From: an uncultured Pseudodesulfovibrio sp.
GTDB lineage: Bacteria; Desulfobacterota; Desulfovibrionia; Desulfovibrionales; Desulfovibrionaceae
Length of the DNA: 64,000 nt
Assembly (NCBI RefSeq): GCF_963675635.1
Contig: NZ_OY776488.1
Span: 2,996,001-3,060,000, forward strand
Direction: 5' to 3'
The notes under the pieces were generated by a model. The model was not told the DNA's origin. It made no database searches and worked only from the letters and a program-made list of their open reading frames with translations. Of the stretch, positions 33,153 through 42,916 are shown in pieces. Position numbers and translations under genes: made by a program. Every line of letters starts with the position of its first letter. Within the stretch, counting starts at the first letter, position 1.

Positions 33153-33635
33153 TTATTTGTTGAATCTGTCGACAACGGCGTCGGGCAGTAACAACCACTT
33201 GCGCCGGGATTTCATGACGACAAAAGATTCGCTGGAATTGACGCCGCCGACTTTGGAAAGGTCCTGATCAAGGAAGTCGTACAGGTCGCTCATTTCGTCT
33301 GTGCAGATGATTTCAACAATGATGTCGTAGCGGCCCGTGACCACTGCACACCAGTTGACGCGCGGCAGGGAGCCGATCTGCTCCAGTTTTTCGCCGAGCT
33401 GTTCATGGCTGTGTAGCGTGATGCCCACCATGGCTACGGTCAGCCCTTTGGCTTCCATGGGGTTTATCAGGCCCGCAACCTTGAGTGCACCAGCCGTAAT
33501 GAGGTTTTTCATACGGGATCGAACCGTAGGCGCAGTGACGCCCATGGTCGAGCCGATTTTGTTCGGTGACAACTGTCCATTTTTGGTCAGCGCGGCCACC
33601 AGTTTTTTGTCTTGTGTGTCGAGAGTGCTTTTCAT
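33153..33635 (-). CDS. Lrp/AsnC-family regulator
   Basis: A 160-residue regulator. The helix-turn-helix occupies about 8-55 ([20 protein letters not shown], then [15 protein letters not shown]). The RAM/ligand-binding domain follows ([21 protein letters not shown], the GxYD strand typical of Lrp proteins). It likely senses alanine or another amino acid and controls the neighbouring ald gene, as is known for AldR/Lrp systems. Confidence 0.93.
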   Translation of the reverse strand: MKSTLDTQDKKLVAALTKNGQLSPNKIGSTMGVTAPTVRSRMKNLITAGALKVAGLINPMEAKGLTVAMVGITLHSHEQLGEKLEQIGSLPRVNWCAVVTGRYDIIVEIICTDEMSDLYDFLDQDLSKVGGVNSSESFVVMKSRRKWLLLPDAVVDRFNK

Positions 33636-33797
33636 ATTGATTATATCGGGTATTTTCCTTTTCGAAAACTTGGTGAAAGGTTTTTATCGAAAAGTGAAAA
33701 TTGTTGTCAATATTTTTTTGTAAGTTCGAAAAGGAGTGACATGGGGGAAATCCCCCAGTGTGTTGGGCCAAGAGGAGGAGGGAATACGGATGAATCG

Positions 33798-35225
33798 TTA
33801 CAGACTGCCGAAAAATAAGGCCGAGCCGAACAGGGCGATTGTTCCGGCGCCGCAGATGGATAATCCCGCGTAAATCAGATTGAACGCTTTTCTGTTTTTG
33901 CCGGAAAGCTTGAGCGTTGCGGACCGCGCAGTGACTGCGACCCAAGCGAAGAGTGTTGTGGTCAGCCCCATTCCCACCGCCATACAGACCAGAGCGATCA
34001 TACCGATCCAGAAAATGTTCAGTCCGATGGCAAAGGCGAGAATGACGGCTGCGCCGGGGCATGGCACGAGACCTGTGATAAATGAGACAGACAGGATGGA
34101 CCTGATGTTTCCGGCTTCTGGTTCGTCGTGGGTGTGTCTGCATGATGGGTCAGCGATCATGCCGCCTTTGAAGATGTCTCTCAGTGCCTTGATCAAAAGG
34201 AAAATGCCCATGAGGGCGAGGAGTGCATAGCTGGCCGGCTGCAGGGCGCGACTGGCTGCGGCGAAGCCGCCCATGCCTGAGGAAAAAATCAGATAGGCGG
34301 CCCCCACAGCCACGGCTGCGGAGCTCATATGAACAAACGTGATGGCGTTACCCATCAACGCTCCATTCATCAGGGACCCGGGATTGCTCAGAAAGTATGA
34401 ACAGACAACGGCTTTGCCATGGCCGGGGCCAACCGCGTGGACGATCCCGTACAGGAAAGAAAGACCGAGGAACATCCATAAGGCCGGGCCAAAGGGGTTG
34501 CCTTTGAGCTGCATGCCGAATCCGTTGAGGCGTTCGGTCAGTTGTTTTTGGGTAGAGCGGACCAATGACATGAGGTTTTCGACAGGGCCGAGAGCTTCGA
34601 CTTCTTCCACGGTGTCCACGTTTGTGGATGGAGATCCGACAATCGACAGGTGTACAGCCTCGGGCACGATGAATTTCCAGTACGTATGATCCTTTGCCGG
34701 TCTGATGGTGTGACTGACCTGGACCATGCCGTCAATTTCAAACGAGATGCCGTCTTTCACGAGTACGACGTCCGAGTAATAGTCCTTGTCGAACACGGCC
34801 ATGCGAAAGTTCTTGAAGTGCTCGAAGGGGAGATTGAGAGGGACGAAGAAATCGTAAACCAGACGACCGTTTTCCAGTGAGGCCCGAAAGTCTCTGGTTT
34901 CGGTTACGGGTATCTGGTTGCCCTCGGATTCAATGAACGTGAAGTATCCGAAGTTTACGAGGTAGGCAAAAGCTCCGTCACGGATTTTTTCCTGCCCGAG
35001 GGTTGTAGGCAGGCTCTGCGCATCAACGCCTAGGTCACTCAAAATGGCCTGAGTAAAGATGTCGTCAAAAAGCCAGTGCTCGCGCACCCCGGTCACCCCT
35101 GCCTCATCGATAAGAAACGTCAGTGATGCATCAACGAAAACGTGGGGGTGGCAGCGTCCCTGACTTGGTGTCAGGAGCAGTGCGAGAATGGCCAACAGGC
35201 AGATGGTATGCAGTTTTTTAAGCAT
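33798..35225 (-). CDS. DUF1007-NicO fusion, nickel/cobalt exporter-like
   Basis: A 475-residue fusion. A signal peptide (about 1-25) and a periplasmic DUF1007 domain (HPHVFVDASLTFLIDEAG, 27-210) precede a NicO/RcnA-type membrane domain with about six helices. The metal-handling motifs are VHAVGPGHGKAV and the later GLVPCPGAAVILAFA. The His-containing loop CRHTHDE recalls the metal-binding loop of RcnA. Likely function is Ni/Co (or other divalent metal) export. In many bacteria the two domains are separate genes. Confidence 0.88.
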   Translation of the reverse strand: MLKKLHTICLLAILALLLTPSQGRCHPHVFVDASLTFLIDEAGVTGVREHWLFDDIFTQAILSDLGVDAQSLPTTLGQEKIRDGAFAYLVNFGYFTFIESEGNQIPVTETRDFRASLENGRLVYDFFVPLNLPFEHFKNFRMAVFDKDYYSDVVLVKDGISFEIDGMVQVSHTIRPAKDHTYWKFIVPEAVHLSIVGSPSTNVDTVEEVEALGPVENLMSLVRSTQKQLTERLNGFGMQLKGNPFGPALWMFLGLSFLYGIVHAVGPGHGKAVVCSYFLSNPGSLMNGALMGNAITFVHMSSAAVAVGAAYLIFSSGMGGFAAASRALQPASYALLALMGIFLLIKALRDIFKGGMIADPSCRHTHDEPEAGNIRSILSVSFITGLVPCPGAAVILAFAIGLNIFWIGMIALVCMAVGMGLTTTLFAWVAVTARSATLKLSGKNRKAFNLIYAGLSICGAGTIALFGSALFFGSL

Positions 35226-35360
35226 GACGATTGGTTCGTTGAATAATGGAGGGGGTGCGCTAAGGCAAGAATGATTTGTCTATAATTTGTGAGACGACGG
35301 ACTTATAATTTTAATTGTTATGTGATATAGACGAGCAAAATTAATGAGTCTGGAGAGTCC

Positions 35361-36083
35361 ATGTTGAGACGCCGTGTTTTCTGTCTCCTGTGTACATGCC
35401 TGATGCTGGCACCTGTTGCAGCCCAGTCCGGGGAGTTGCGTATAGTGACTCTTGACCTACCTCCATACTGGTATCATGACGAAAATAAACCGGCTGGAAT
35501 CTGTGGTGAGATCGGGAATGCCGTTGCTGAGGAGTGCGGTCTGGTGGCAAGGAATATTCCGATGCGGCTACATCGAGGGCTTGAGGAAATGCGGATGGGC
35601 AGGGCGGATATGATTATTCTGCTCGCTTCCCCGGAGGCCGAGTCTGTCGGGTACAATCTTGGGCAGTTGTTTCACGAAGAGTCGGTTGTTATCGGTCTGG
35701 TAAAATCGGGAATCCAGTCTCCGGGTGATCTTGTCGGGAAAAGAGTCGCTTCGATTCGGGGGGCGCGATATGCTGCAACTGTTTCAGCAGAAAGCGGAGT
35801 CATTCTTTCCCCCGCGACAAGTTATCTGCAAAGCCTTAATCTGTTGCTTGAAGGACGTGTTGATGCTGTGCTGGGACCACGACTCGGTCTTGAACACACC
35901 ATCAAGATGCATGATTTGCCTCGTATGGCGTTCTCTCGACCGCTGTTGGCCTGCCTTGCTCCGGTTACAGTGTATGTGTCCCGGCATGCTTCTGTTGCTT
36001 TGGTCGAGAGGGTGAGGGCGGCAATTCAGCGACTTGTCGACAATGGCACGGTTGAGCGTATTCGAAACAAGTATTTATTATAA
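35361..36083 (+). CDS. Periplasmic solute-binding protein (amino-acid type, family 3)
   Basis: A 240-residue exported protein (signal peptide to about 24) with the type-II binding fold: LRIVTLDLPPYWYHDENKPAGI opens the first lobe, then the GRADMIILLAS hinge strand and DLVGKRVASIRGA. There is no transporter gene next to it. Instead a PAS histidine kinase starts about 90 bases downstream on the same strand, so the protein may serve as a periplasmic sensor partner of that kinase. GGAGAG precedes the ATG. Confidence 0.85.
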   Translation: MLRRRVFCLLCTCLMLAPVAAQSGELRIVTLDLPPYWYHDENKPAGICGEIGNAVAEECGLVARNIPMRLHRGLEEMRMGRADMIILLASPEAESVGYNLGQLFHEESVVIGLVKSGIQSPGDLVGKRVASIRGARYAATVSAESGVILSPATSYLQSLNLLLEGRVDAVLGPRLGLEHTIKMHDLPRMAFSRPLLACLAPVTVYVSRHASVALVERVRAAIQRLVDNGTVERIRNKYLL

Positions 36084-36170
36084 GGCGGATGACAGCAGGC
36101 CCCGACTTATGTAAAGGTGTCCACTGATGGAAGAAGTTGCTGCGAATATGCTTCTCTTTCAAGAAAACCC

Positions 36171-38096
36171 ATGAGCGCAAAAAAAACCAGAAGAAAAAAA
36201 CCCTTTATGACAAGTCGGTCAATTTCTCGGGATTTGACCTTCAGTCTTGTCGTCATCGTCATGATCATTGCTACGGCAATGGGCAGTTATATCTATTGGC
36301 AACAGTCCCAGGAGATGTGGGCCACTGCCGAAGAAAAAGGCGAAGACACCATTACCAGCGTGGCCGAAATTTTGGCCGTCCCCATCTGGAACCTCGATTA
36401 CGACAATGCCCGGCTCATCGGTTCGGTCTATACGCATGATGACATGGTTCAGGGGATTCGTATCTATGGTTCGCGAAATGAAGTCGTGTTCGCACATGAG
36501 AAATTCTCTGGTTCGCAAGCGGATTTCAGCAGAGTCCGGTCCATCGTGTTTGAAGGCAGAACCATTGGTCGTGCCGAGATCGATTTTACACTGGCACGGG
36601 ACAAGAAGCGCCTGGATGAGCAGATGCTCGTTTCCGTCATAATCATCGTGGTGGCCATCTCGGTTATTCTCGCTATTACCGGCCTGCTGCTGCGCGTCTT
36701 CCTGAACAAGCCTCTCATGGTTCTTCAATCCGGTATTGCCCGTGTTGCCAAAGGTGATTTTTCCTATGATTTTGGAGAAGTCTATCATGCGGAGCTTCTG
36801 GAGATAGCCAAGCGATTCCGGCGCATGTCCATTGAGATTGAAGGTCGTGAGAATAAACTACAAACCATGAATAAAACGCTGCAGGAGGCCGAGGAAAAGT
36901 TTCGCGGTATCTTTGAGAATGCAGTGGAAGGTATTTTTCAGGCAACACCGGATGGCATTTTGCGTAGGGCAAACCCGGCCATGGCCAGGATTTTTGGGTA
37001 TGATTCACTGGATGAATTCCTTTCTAACGTGCGGAGCTTGAGTTCCCGCATCATGGTGAATCCCGAGCACATGCAGGATTTTTTTGACAAGGTCAGGACC
37101 GACGGTGAGGTCAAACGTTTCGAGGCGGAGTATTATCGTCGTGACGGCAAGACCATGTGGGGGTCGCTCAACGCCCGGGCCATTTATGATGAGTTCGGTT
37201 CTTTTGTTTTTATTGACGGGATTCTTGAAGACATCTCCGACCGCAAAAAGGCCGAACAGGATCTGGCAGACCTCAATCGCCACCTGGAACAATTGGTACG
37301 TGACCGTACCGAGGATTTGGTGACCAAAGCCCGTGAGTTGGAAGAAGCTAACCAGCGATTGCGTGAACTTGATGAAATGAAATCAGCCTTTCTTTCGTCG
37401 GTGTCGCACGAGTTGCGGACGCCGCTGACATCCATTCTCGGATTTGCCAAGTTGCTGAATAAGGAATTTACAAAGAACTTCATGCCGCTTGTCGAAGAAG
37501 GGCGACTGGTCAGGAAGGGGGAGCGTATCCAGGCCAACCTCAAGATTATCAGCCATGAAGGTGAACGTTTGACCAGGCTTATCAATGACGTGCTTGATCT
37601 GAACAAGATCGAGTCCGGCTCCATGGGCTGGCGTGATGAACGGCTGGAAATGAATGAAGTCATCTCCGTGGCGGCCAATTCCGTCAGCGGAATGTTCACG
37701 CAGACAACCCTGAATCTTGTCACTGAAATTGAGCCTGATCTGCCGTCGGTCATGGCTGACCCGGATCGTATTCAGCAGGTGCTTATCAATCTTCTCAACA
37801 ACGCTGCAAAGTTCACGGAACAGGGCATGGTCACATTACGGGCCTTTCCTCGTTTTGGGCAGCTTCGCGTTGAAGTGGTTGATACGGGAACCGGCATCCA
37901 TACTGAAGACCAGGCACGGATTTTCGAGAAATTTCATCAGACACGGTATGACACCATGGTCAACAAACCTCAGGGGACAGGTCTTGGCCTGACCATCTGT
38001 CGTGAGATAGTTGAACACTACGGTGGCCGTATATGGGTCGAGTCTGAAATCGGCGTCGGCTCATCCTTTATATTCACGCTTCCGACGGTGCAATAG
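36171..38096 (+). CDS. PAS-containing membrane sensor histidine kinase
   Basis: About 641 residues. Two membrane helices (about 20-45 and 155-180) flank a periplasmic sensor of about 105 residues (IWNLDYDNARLIGSVYTHDD, as in GAPES/DUF3365-like inputs). HAMP, PAS (about 245-365), a coiled coil and the kinase core follow: the H-box SVSHELRTPLTS, then N-box LINLLNNAAKF, DTGTGI and GTGLGLTI. No receiver domain. The start is uncertain: GTG 36117 and ATG 36207 are also possible. It follows the solute-binding protein and may take input from it. Confidence 0.93.
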   Translation: MSAKKTRRKKPFMTSRSISRDLTFSLVVIVMIIATAMGSYIYWQQSQEMWATAEEKGEDTITSVAEILAVPIWNLDYDNARLIGSVYTHDDMVQGIRIYGSRNEVVFAHEKFSGSQADFSRVRSIVFEGRTIGRAEIDFTLARDKKRLDEQMLVSVIIIVVAISVILAITGLLLRVFLNKPLMVLQSGIARVAKGDFSYDFGEVYHAELLEIAKRFRRMSIEIEGRENKLQTMNKTLQEAEEKFRGIFENAVEGIFQATPDGILRRANPAMARIFGYDSLDEFLSNVRSLSSRIMVNPEHMQDFFDKVRTDGEVKRFEAEYYRRDGKTMWGSLNARAIYDEFGSFVFIDGILEDISDRKKAEQDLADLNRHLEQLVRDRTEDLVTKARELEEANQRLRELDEMKSAFLSSVSHELRTPLTSILGFAKLLNKEFTKNFMPLVEEGRLVRKGERIQANLKIISHEGERLTRLINDVLDLNKIESGSMGWRDERLEMNEVISVAANSVSGMFTQTTLNLVTEIEPDLPSVMADPDRIQQVLINLLNNAAKFTEQGMVTLRAFPRFGQLRVEVVDTGTGIHTEDQARIFEKFHQTRYDTMVNKPQGTGLGLTICREIVEHYGGRIWVESEIGVGSSFIFTLPTVQ

Positions 38097-38255
38097 CTCC
38101 CTGCGGGCGAGATATCTGGGGCTGCACCTTTTCTGGACGGTGTTCAACGTCCTTCTTCTCAAGTCGATAGCGTCGTGCGAAAAACGATTCTTTTCCATGC
38201 AATGCTAGGCAGCAGCAAAGGCGTCTTGCAGGCTGATTGACTGTGAATAAAAGAC

Positions 38256-38293
38256 AAGACAAGGCCCGAAGCAGATGCTCCGGGCCTTGTCTT
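38256..38293. terminator. Bidirectional terminator
   Basis: AAGACAAGGCCCG and CGGGCCTTGTCTT arms with a 12-base loop lie between the convergent kinase and RNase genes. Confidence 0.8.
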
Positions 38294-38315
38294 ATTGTTG
38301 TCGAAAGGTCTATTC

Positions 38316-39785
38316 TTACTCGTCGTATTCGTATTCGAGATCAATGTGGATCTCTCTGCCGTACCGTTTTTCGAGGTCTGCAAGGATGCCTCGTTTGGTG
38401 TTGAGCAGGTAGATTGCGAGTTCTTCTTCGCAATCATGTTCGACTCGTTCCGTACCTGGCCTGCGGATGTCTCTGTGGATTTCCTTGAGAGCCTGGAGAG
38501 CCTGCCATTCCATGTTGCGTCGGATACCTGTGCCTTTGCAGCAGGGGCACGCTTCGGTGGAGATAGCAATGGCCGATGATCCAAGACGCTGGCGAACCAG
38601 CTCCATGAGACCGAAGGAGGAGATGCGGCTGACGTCTGTGCGGGCGCGATCGTTTTTCAACTCGGCACGCATGACCTTCTCTACTTCTCGGCAGTCTTTG
38701 GGGTTTTTCATCTCGATGAAATCGATAACCACCTGCCCGCCGATGTCGCGCAGTCTGAGCTGGCGGGCGATTTCCTTGGCGGCTTCCACGTTTGTCTTGA
38801 GAGCCATTTTCTGGAAGTTGCGTTCCCCTCCGATCTTGCCGGAGTTGATATCCACGGCAGTCAGAGCCTCTGTGGCATCGAAGACCAGACGGCCGCCGGA
38901 CGGCATGGACGCTTCGCGGGAATAAATTTCTTCAACCTGTTTGACGAGATTGAATCGTTCCAGCAGAGAAAGATCGTTTTCGTCATGCAGGCGAACCAGA
39001 TTGTTTTTGCGCGGGAAGGCGAGCCTGACGAATTTGTCTATCTGATCGTAGGTTTCCTTGTCGTCTACCCACACCTCGGTGACATCCGATGTCAGGTAAT
39101 CGCGAACAGCGCGTGCGGCCAGGCCCAGTTCTTTGTAGACGATGACCGGAGCCTTTTCCTGCTGGGCGTTGGCGCGGATGTCTGTCCACAAGCGATTCAG
39201 ATACTTGTAGTCCCTTTCCAAGGCGGCCTTGGACTGACCAACCGCAGCGGTCCGGGCAATGAGGCCGACGCCTTCAGTTGTTTCAAAGGATTCAAGGGCT
39301 TTTTTCAGACGTACCCGTTCTTTTTCGTTTTCGATCTTGCGGGAAACGCCCATCTGGGAGCGGCCGACGGTGTATACAAAACTGCGCCCGGGCAGAGAAA
39401 GATAGGAGGTAAGGAAGGCGCCTTTTTTGCCGGTAGGTTCTTTGACCACCTGGACAAGCACTTCCTGACCGGCTTTGAGCACTTTCTGCATGAGCGGATA
39501 GCGCGCACCCTTCTTCTGGGTGAAGTTATCCATGTAATATTCGGGATGGACTTCATCAATCTGGAGAAAACCGTTTCGTTCGGCTCCGTAGTTGATGAAC
39601 GCGGCCTGAAGGCCGTTGTCTATGTTGTGAATGTACCCTTTGTAGATGTTGCCCTTGGTCTTTGCCTGATGCACCATCTCCACGTAATACTCATTGACTT
39701 TGCCTTCTTCGGCAATGACGACTTCAACCTGTTCTCCCGGTAGGACGGAAATGAACATTTTCTGCCGTTTTTTCTTGTTTGGCAT
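38316..39785 (-). CDS. rng: Ribonuclease E/G family protein
   Basis: A 489-residue endoribonuclease of RNase G size. It has the S1-like domain (GNIYKGYIHNIDNGLQAAFINYGAERNGFL, split here), the catalytic DNase-I-like part with the acidic pair in LVFDATEALTAVDINSGK, and the Zn-link motif CPCCKGTG. The extended C-terminal scaffold of RNase E is missing, although the N-terminal domain carries a basic lead (MPNKKKRQK). Expected roles are rRNA and mRNA processing. It follows the radical SAM gene by 33 bases on the minus strand. Confidence 0.93.
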   Translation of the reverse strand: MPNKKKRQKMFISVLPGEQVEVVIAEEGKVNEYYVEMVHQAKTKGNIYKGYIHNIDNGLQAAFINYGAERNGFLQIDEVHPEYYMDNFTQKKGARYPLMQKVLKAGQEVLVQVVKEPTGKKGAFLTSYLSLPGRSFVYTVGRSQMGVSRKIENEKERVRLKKALESFETTEGVGLIARTAAVGQSKAALERDYKYLNRLWTDIRANAQQEKAPVIVYKELGLAARAVRDYLTSDVTEVWVDDKETYDQIDKFVRLAFPRKNNLVRLHDENDLSLLERFNLVKQVEEIYSREASMPSGGRLVFDATEALTAVDINSGKIGGERNFQKMALKTNVEAAKEIARQLRLRDIGGQVVIDFIEMKNPKDCREVEKVMRAELKNDRARTDVSRISSFGLMELVRQRLGSSAIAISTEACPCCKGTGIRRNMEWQALQALKEIHRDIRRPGTERVEHDCEEELAIYLLNTKRGILADLEKRYGREIHIDLEYEYDE

Positions 39786-39818
39786 AATACCCTCGTGACG
39801 AGAAATGTGTGATGTACT

Positions 39819-40784
39819 TCATGGCGTGTCTGTCTCCTCAATGATGTGGCCCGTACCGTGGTAATATGTCTCGCCCCGGTCATCCCGGGAGGTGATTTCG
39901 CCCTTTTTCAAAAGGGCTTCCACGGCAGCGCGGACCTGTTTCGGGTCCACGGTCAGAGCCTGTGCCAGTTGAGAGACGGTCTGTGGCCTCCGGGTCAGGG
40001 ATGCGCGGACGAAGTCTATTACGTGCTCCGTGCTCATCGTTTTCCTGTCGGTGGTCTGCCGCGTGTGTACGCTGGCTTCTCCGCTCTCAAGCGCCATGCG
40101 CCAACGACTTAGAACCTCCCCTTCCACGGGGTGGACTCCCTTGACTGTTCCAGGACGGGTCAATGTGACCACGTCCACACGGTCAGGAGCAAGTCGTTTG
40201 CAAAAATTCTTCAACCTGCCGAGGTTCTCGTTTGTGTCATTAATTCCTTCGGCAAGTAAAATTTCCAAAAATATCTTTCCGTTGAATTCCTTTCTGAATT
40301 CAAGCAGCCCGTCGGCTATGCCTTGGGGCGAAAAACCTTTGCAGGGACGATTCACGCGAGTGAATTCGTCATCCAACAGTGAGTCCAGGCTGGGCAGAAC
40401 TACATCGGCCAGGGCAAGTTCCCGTCGTACTTCCGGGTTGCCAATCAGGCTGGCGTTGGTCAACACTGCAATTTGCGTGTCCGGGAAAAGCTGTCTGGCT
40501 CCGATGATGACTTCAGCCATCTCCGAGTTCAGGCAGGGTTCTCCCAGTCCTCCGAGGGTCACCATGTCCGGTGTATCCAACCCCTCTTCCTTCCATGCGG
40601 CCAGTTCCTTGAGAATGGCTGTTGCTGCCACATAGGGCTTCCTTTCAACAGTCAGGTTCCTGGTGGCTCCCACTTCACAGTATACACAATCCATCGAGCA
40701 GATTCGGTCCCCGAGCAGGTCGAGTCCGAGCGAGCGTCCCAGTCGTCCGCTCATGACCGGTCCGAAGACGTATTTATATGCCAT
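39819..40784 (-). CDS. Radical SAM protein with C-terminal winged helix
   Basis: A 321-residue protein. The SAM [4Fe-4S] motif is CSMDCVYCE near residue 30, followed by LGGLGEPCLN, as in the COG0731 / Fe-S oxidoreductase class. The C-terminal 80 residues form a winged helix (RRPQTVSQLAQALTVDPKQV), suggestive of nucleic-acid binding. The function is unknown. It is co-transcribed with the RNase gene, which may mean an RNA-related role. Start 40784 is chosen because family similarity starts at MAYKYVFGPV. Confidence 0.88.
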   Translation of the reverse strand: MAYKYVFGPVMSGRLGRSLGLDLLGDRICSMDCVYCEVGATRNLTVERKPYVAATAILKELAAWKEEGLDTPDMVTLGGLGEPCLNSEMAEVIIGARQLFPDTQIAVLTNASLIGNPEVRRELALADVVLPSLDSLLDDEFTRVNRPCKGFSPQGIADGLLEFRKEFNGKIFLEILLAEGINDTNENLGRLKNFCKRLAPDRVDVVTLTRPGTVKGVHPVEGEVLSRWRMALESGEASVHTRQTTDRKTMSTEHVIDFVRASLTRRPQTVSQLAQALTVDPKQVRAAVEALLKKGEITSRDDRGETYYHGTGHIIEETDTP

Positions 40785-40990
40785 GGTGTATCGTATTCCT
40801 TGAAGCGTAGAAATCAAAATCTATGGGAGGTTATTAAGAACTGAGGGGCTGCTGTCAAGGGTCTGTGGAACATAAGTGCTACAGCGCGTGTCGTGTTTAT
40901 GCAAGAAGAAGATGTGAGGCCACTCAGTAAATAATTGGATTATACGTATACTTATGTGTAAAGTCGGCTGTGATTCTCAGGAGGATTTGC

Positions 40991-42844
40991 ATGTTTGACG
41001 TTATTCTCGAATCCCTTCGAGCCCTTGTCATCGGTGGTATCCTGGTGTTCTTTGTCCGTGCGGACAAGGATGTGGGATATGGCAGGCGTGGCTATCTTTT
41101 TGTCAAGATTGGTTTTTTGCTTATCCTGTTTGGTTCCGTCATAGATCTCACCGATAATTTTGAAGGGCTGAACTGGACCGTGGTGGGAGGAAACACGCAG
41201 GTTCAGGCTTTTCTTGAAAAGATCATAGGGTATCTCGGGGGCTTTGTCATGTTGGCCATAGGTTTTTGGCTTTGGCTTCCCTCTCTGCATACCATAGAAA
41301 GTTTTCAGGATTGTCTGGAGGCCGACAAACAGAGTCTTGGGCGAGAACGTGCGGAACTGATCAGCAAGCTGGATCGGGAGGTCCGTAAGCGTCGGGCTGT
41401 CGAAGCAGGACTGCTCATAGCTGAAGAGCGGCGAATGATGCTGTATGAAAAAGCTCCTGTCCCTATAGTTCATGGGATCATCGGCGGGATTTTGGTTGAA
41501 TGGAATACCGCTTTCGCCAGAATGCTTGGCTATGATTCCATTGAAGAGTTGAGCAGTGTCGTTCGGGAGTTTGATGACCCTGTTTTCATGTGGCCTGTCC
41601 GTGCAGAAGTTGAGGCAATGCTTGCTGCTCTTCGTGCGGAAAAGACCATTGTTAATTTTGAGGCGCATATCCAACGCAAGGACGGATCAATTATACTGGC
41701 CCGGTTGGATTTCACTACGGTGGAAGATCGGGACGGAGTGAATTATTATTTTTATTGTTTTGCAGAGGACATCACTGAGCGCAGAGCTGCAGAAGAGCTT
41801 CTTGCCAACAGCGAACGAAAGCTGAAAGTCATGATGGATACGATGCCTATCGGGTTGACACTGCTTGATGAAGAGACTCGGGAGGTCGTGGACGTCAACG
41901 CAGCCATGCTTTCCATGACCGGGTACACCCGGGAGGATATCGTCGGGCGCAAGTGTTGTAAATTTTTTTGCCAGAGCGATAAAGCCCTGTGCCCTGCGCT
42001 GGAGGAGGGAGAGGCCGTTGCCAGCGATGAACGTCTCATACATATGCAGAATGGGGATGATCTGCCTGTTCTCAAATCGGTGTCCCGTGTGGTGCTGGAC
42101 AACAGGAGTTGTCTGTTGGAGGCATTTGTGGATATCTCTGAACAAAAGCGATTGGAACACCTCAAGGAGGATGTGGATCGTATTGTTGCCCATGATATAA
42201 AGGCACCAATTGTCGGCATGATAAGCGCGTGTAAAGTCCTGCTTATGGATGAGGACACAGTGCAGGGTGAAATTCGGGATATCCTGGGAACCATCGAGCA
42301 GCAGGGGCGGAAAGTGTTGAATATGGTCGGCATGAGTATGACCATCTACAAGATGGAGGCCGGGTCGTATTCGTACACCCCTTCCCCTGTAGATTTTATT
42401 GACGTGATCAAGGATGTCCTGACTGAATTGGGAGAAATGGCAGAGAGTCTCGGCGTGACAGTGGATGTGCGTTTGAGCGATGGCTCGGATTATATGACGT
42501 CCTCGTTAGTCATTATGGGTCAGGATCTACTTTATGATTCTATGGTGGCAAATTTACTGAAAAATGCCATAGAGGCATCCTCCGCTGGAGGAACGGTCTC
42601 CATTGAACTGAATCGGTGCGACCCTGATACCATGCTAATGACGATTGAAAATGATGGGGTTGTTCCTTCCGACATCCGCGCGAGTTTTTTTGATAAATAT
42701 GTCACCTCTGGTAAGAGAGCAGGGACCGGACTGGGTACGTATTCGGCCAGTCTCGTTGTACGAACCGTGGGGGGGCGTATCTCCATGGAAACGTCGGATG
42801 AAAAAAACCGAACCGTCATTTCGGTTACATTGCCTTGTGTCTGA
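40991..42844 (+). CDS. PAS-PAS sensor histidine kinase
   Basis: A 617-residue kinase. Two N-terminal membrane helices (about 8-25 and 37-55) plus a third (about 85-103) form a membrane input module; a coiled coil links to two PAS domains (about 145-270 and 285-390). The phospho-acceptor box is IVAHDIKAPIVGM, as in the HWE/NtrB-like 'AHDIK' kinases. N-box LLKNAIEAS and the G-box GTGLGTYSA complete the core. GGAGG precedes the ATG at 40991. No response regulator gene is adjacent. Confidence 0.93.
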   Translation: MFDVILESLRALVIGGILVFFVRADKDVGYGRRGYLFVKIGFLLILFGSVIDLTDNFEGLNWTVVGGNTQVQAFLEKIIGYLGGFVMLAIGFWLWLPSLHTIESFQDCLEADKQSLGRERAELISKLDREVRKRRAVEAGLLIAEERRMMLYEKAPVPIVHGIIGGILVEWNTAFARMLGYDSIEELSSVVREFDDPVFMWPVRAEVEAMLAALRAEKTIVNFEAHIQRKDGSIILARLDFTTVEDRDGVNYYFYCFAEDITERRAAEELLANSERKLKVMMDTMPIGLTLLDEETREVVDVNAAMLSMTGYTREDIVGRKCCKFFCQSDKALCPALEEGEAVASDERLIHMQNGDDLPVLKSVSRVVLDNRSCLLEAFVDISEQKRLEHLKEDVDRIVAHDIKAPIVGMISACKVLLMDEDTVQGEIRDILGTIEQQGRKVLNMVGMSMTIYKMEAGSYSYTPSPVDFIDVIKDVLTELGEMAESLGVTVDVRLSDGSDYMTSSLVIMGQDLLYDSMVANLLKNAIEASSAGGTVSIELNRCDPDTMLMTIENDGVVPSDIRASFFDKYVTSGKRAGTGLGTYSASLVVRTVGGRISMETSDEKNRTVISVTLPCV

Positions 42845-42916
42845 TTGCGCCGTTTACCTTGACTTCCCTTCAACCTGACCGTACCTCAGAGCCATCATTT
42901 TCAGGAGGCCGAATCA

